Assembly: GCA_019323495.1 (NCBI GenBank) | Contig: JAHWHE010000076.1 | Coordinates: forward strand, 1 to 5,496 | Origin: Candidatus Woesearchaeota archaeon | GTDB taxonomy: Archaea; Nanobdellota; Nanobdellia; Woesearchaeales; WJKV01 | Direction: 5' to 3' | DNA: 5,496 nucleotides | Shown here: positions 5,350 through 5,496 of the stretch, in pieces | Numbering within the stretch: the first letter of the stretch is position 1 | How the letters are laid out: every line of letters begins with the position of its first letter | Notes under the pieces: generated by a model | What the model was told of the DNA's origin: nothing | Seen by the model: the letters and a program-made list of their open reading frames with translations, nothing else | Databases searched by the model: none | Translations under genes and position numbers: made by a program

Positions 5350-5496
5350 CTAATTTCTGCTTCTCATGACAGTGATGTTTGCGAATCTCTGTTCTGGAGG
5401 ATAATATAATTTCAGATTGTTTCCGTTTGTCAGACTTGTTAATTCTGCTTTAACTCCAAACTTGCTCATTCCTTTATCCATATTGTCCAATGGATC
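5350..5496 (-). CDS. C-terminus of a second S-layer-like surface protein (partial)
   Basis: A minus-strand frame open from the window edge (5496) runs for 48 codons to TAG at 5352-5350; its N-terminal part lies outside. The peptide begins DPLDNMDKGMSKFGVKAEL and continues through LKLYYPPEQRFANITV. It matches the end of the 634-residue surface protein in layout: GMS-K/R-F/Y-GV, then a variable loop, then a beta strand ending in YP, then an arginine and a final V-x-V strand. The YPxEQRxAxVxV ending is also what I recall at the C-terminus of DPANN S-layer-like proteins. The surface role is inferred from this similarity alone. The gene is too short for many ORF callers, but codon pattern and similarity support it. 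Confidence 0.65.
   Translation of the reverse strand, partial: DPLDNMDKGMSKFGVKAELTSLTNGNNLKLYYPPEQRFANITVMRSRN

Overview
The window looks archaeal and most resembles the small-genome DPANN lineages (Woesearchaeota/Pacearchaeota type). The grounds are TATA boxes of TTTATAAAT or TTTATATA type about 20-50 nt before starts, GGTGA-type Shine-Dalgarno motifs, tandem TrmB-like sensor domains, and a large surface protein whose sequence I recognise from DPANN S-layer-like proteins. The lineage is inferred from protein style; there is no rRNA or tRNA gene to test it.

Layout. Bases 2-1819 (+) hold the C-terminal 605 codons of a protein built from tandem TrmB-type regulatory domains; its start lies left of the window. 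Just past its stop, still in frame, is a short remnant of the same repeat (1820-1876). The remnant's own stop codon lies inside the TATA box of the next gene. That gene (1921-3825, +) encodes a 634-residue exported, membrane-anchored S-layer-like surface protein. It converges on a glutamate-dehydrogenase-family gene (3850-4956, -), and a small hairpin separates the two. Upstream of the dehydrogenase on the minus strand are a tiny cysteine-rich lipoprotein gene (5018-5296) and the last 48 codons of another gene (5350-5496). The C-terminus of that last gene resembles the C-terminus of the 634-residue surface protein.

The most unusual DNA feature is a perfect 32-bp direct repeat (4987-5018 and 5311-5342). 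One copy is the promoter region of the dehydrogenase and the other is the promoter region of the lipoprotein, so the lipoprotein gene sits in a 324-bp cassette bracketed by identical promoters. The second notable feature is the tandem sensor-domain array and the decayed repeat end that follows it.

Three of the five genes encode or appear to encode envelope proteins (surface protein, lipoprotein, partial S-layer-like protein). The dehydrogenase is metabolic. No shared pathway is evident; each minus-strand gene whose start is visible appears to have its own promoter. Every stretch longer than 300 bases is covered by a gene. I see no RNA genes, CRISPR array, insertion sequence or integrase.
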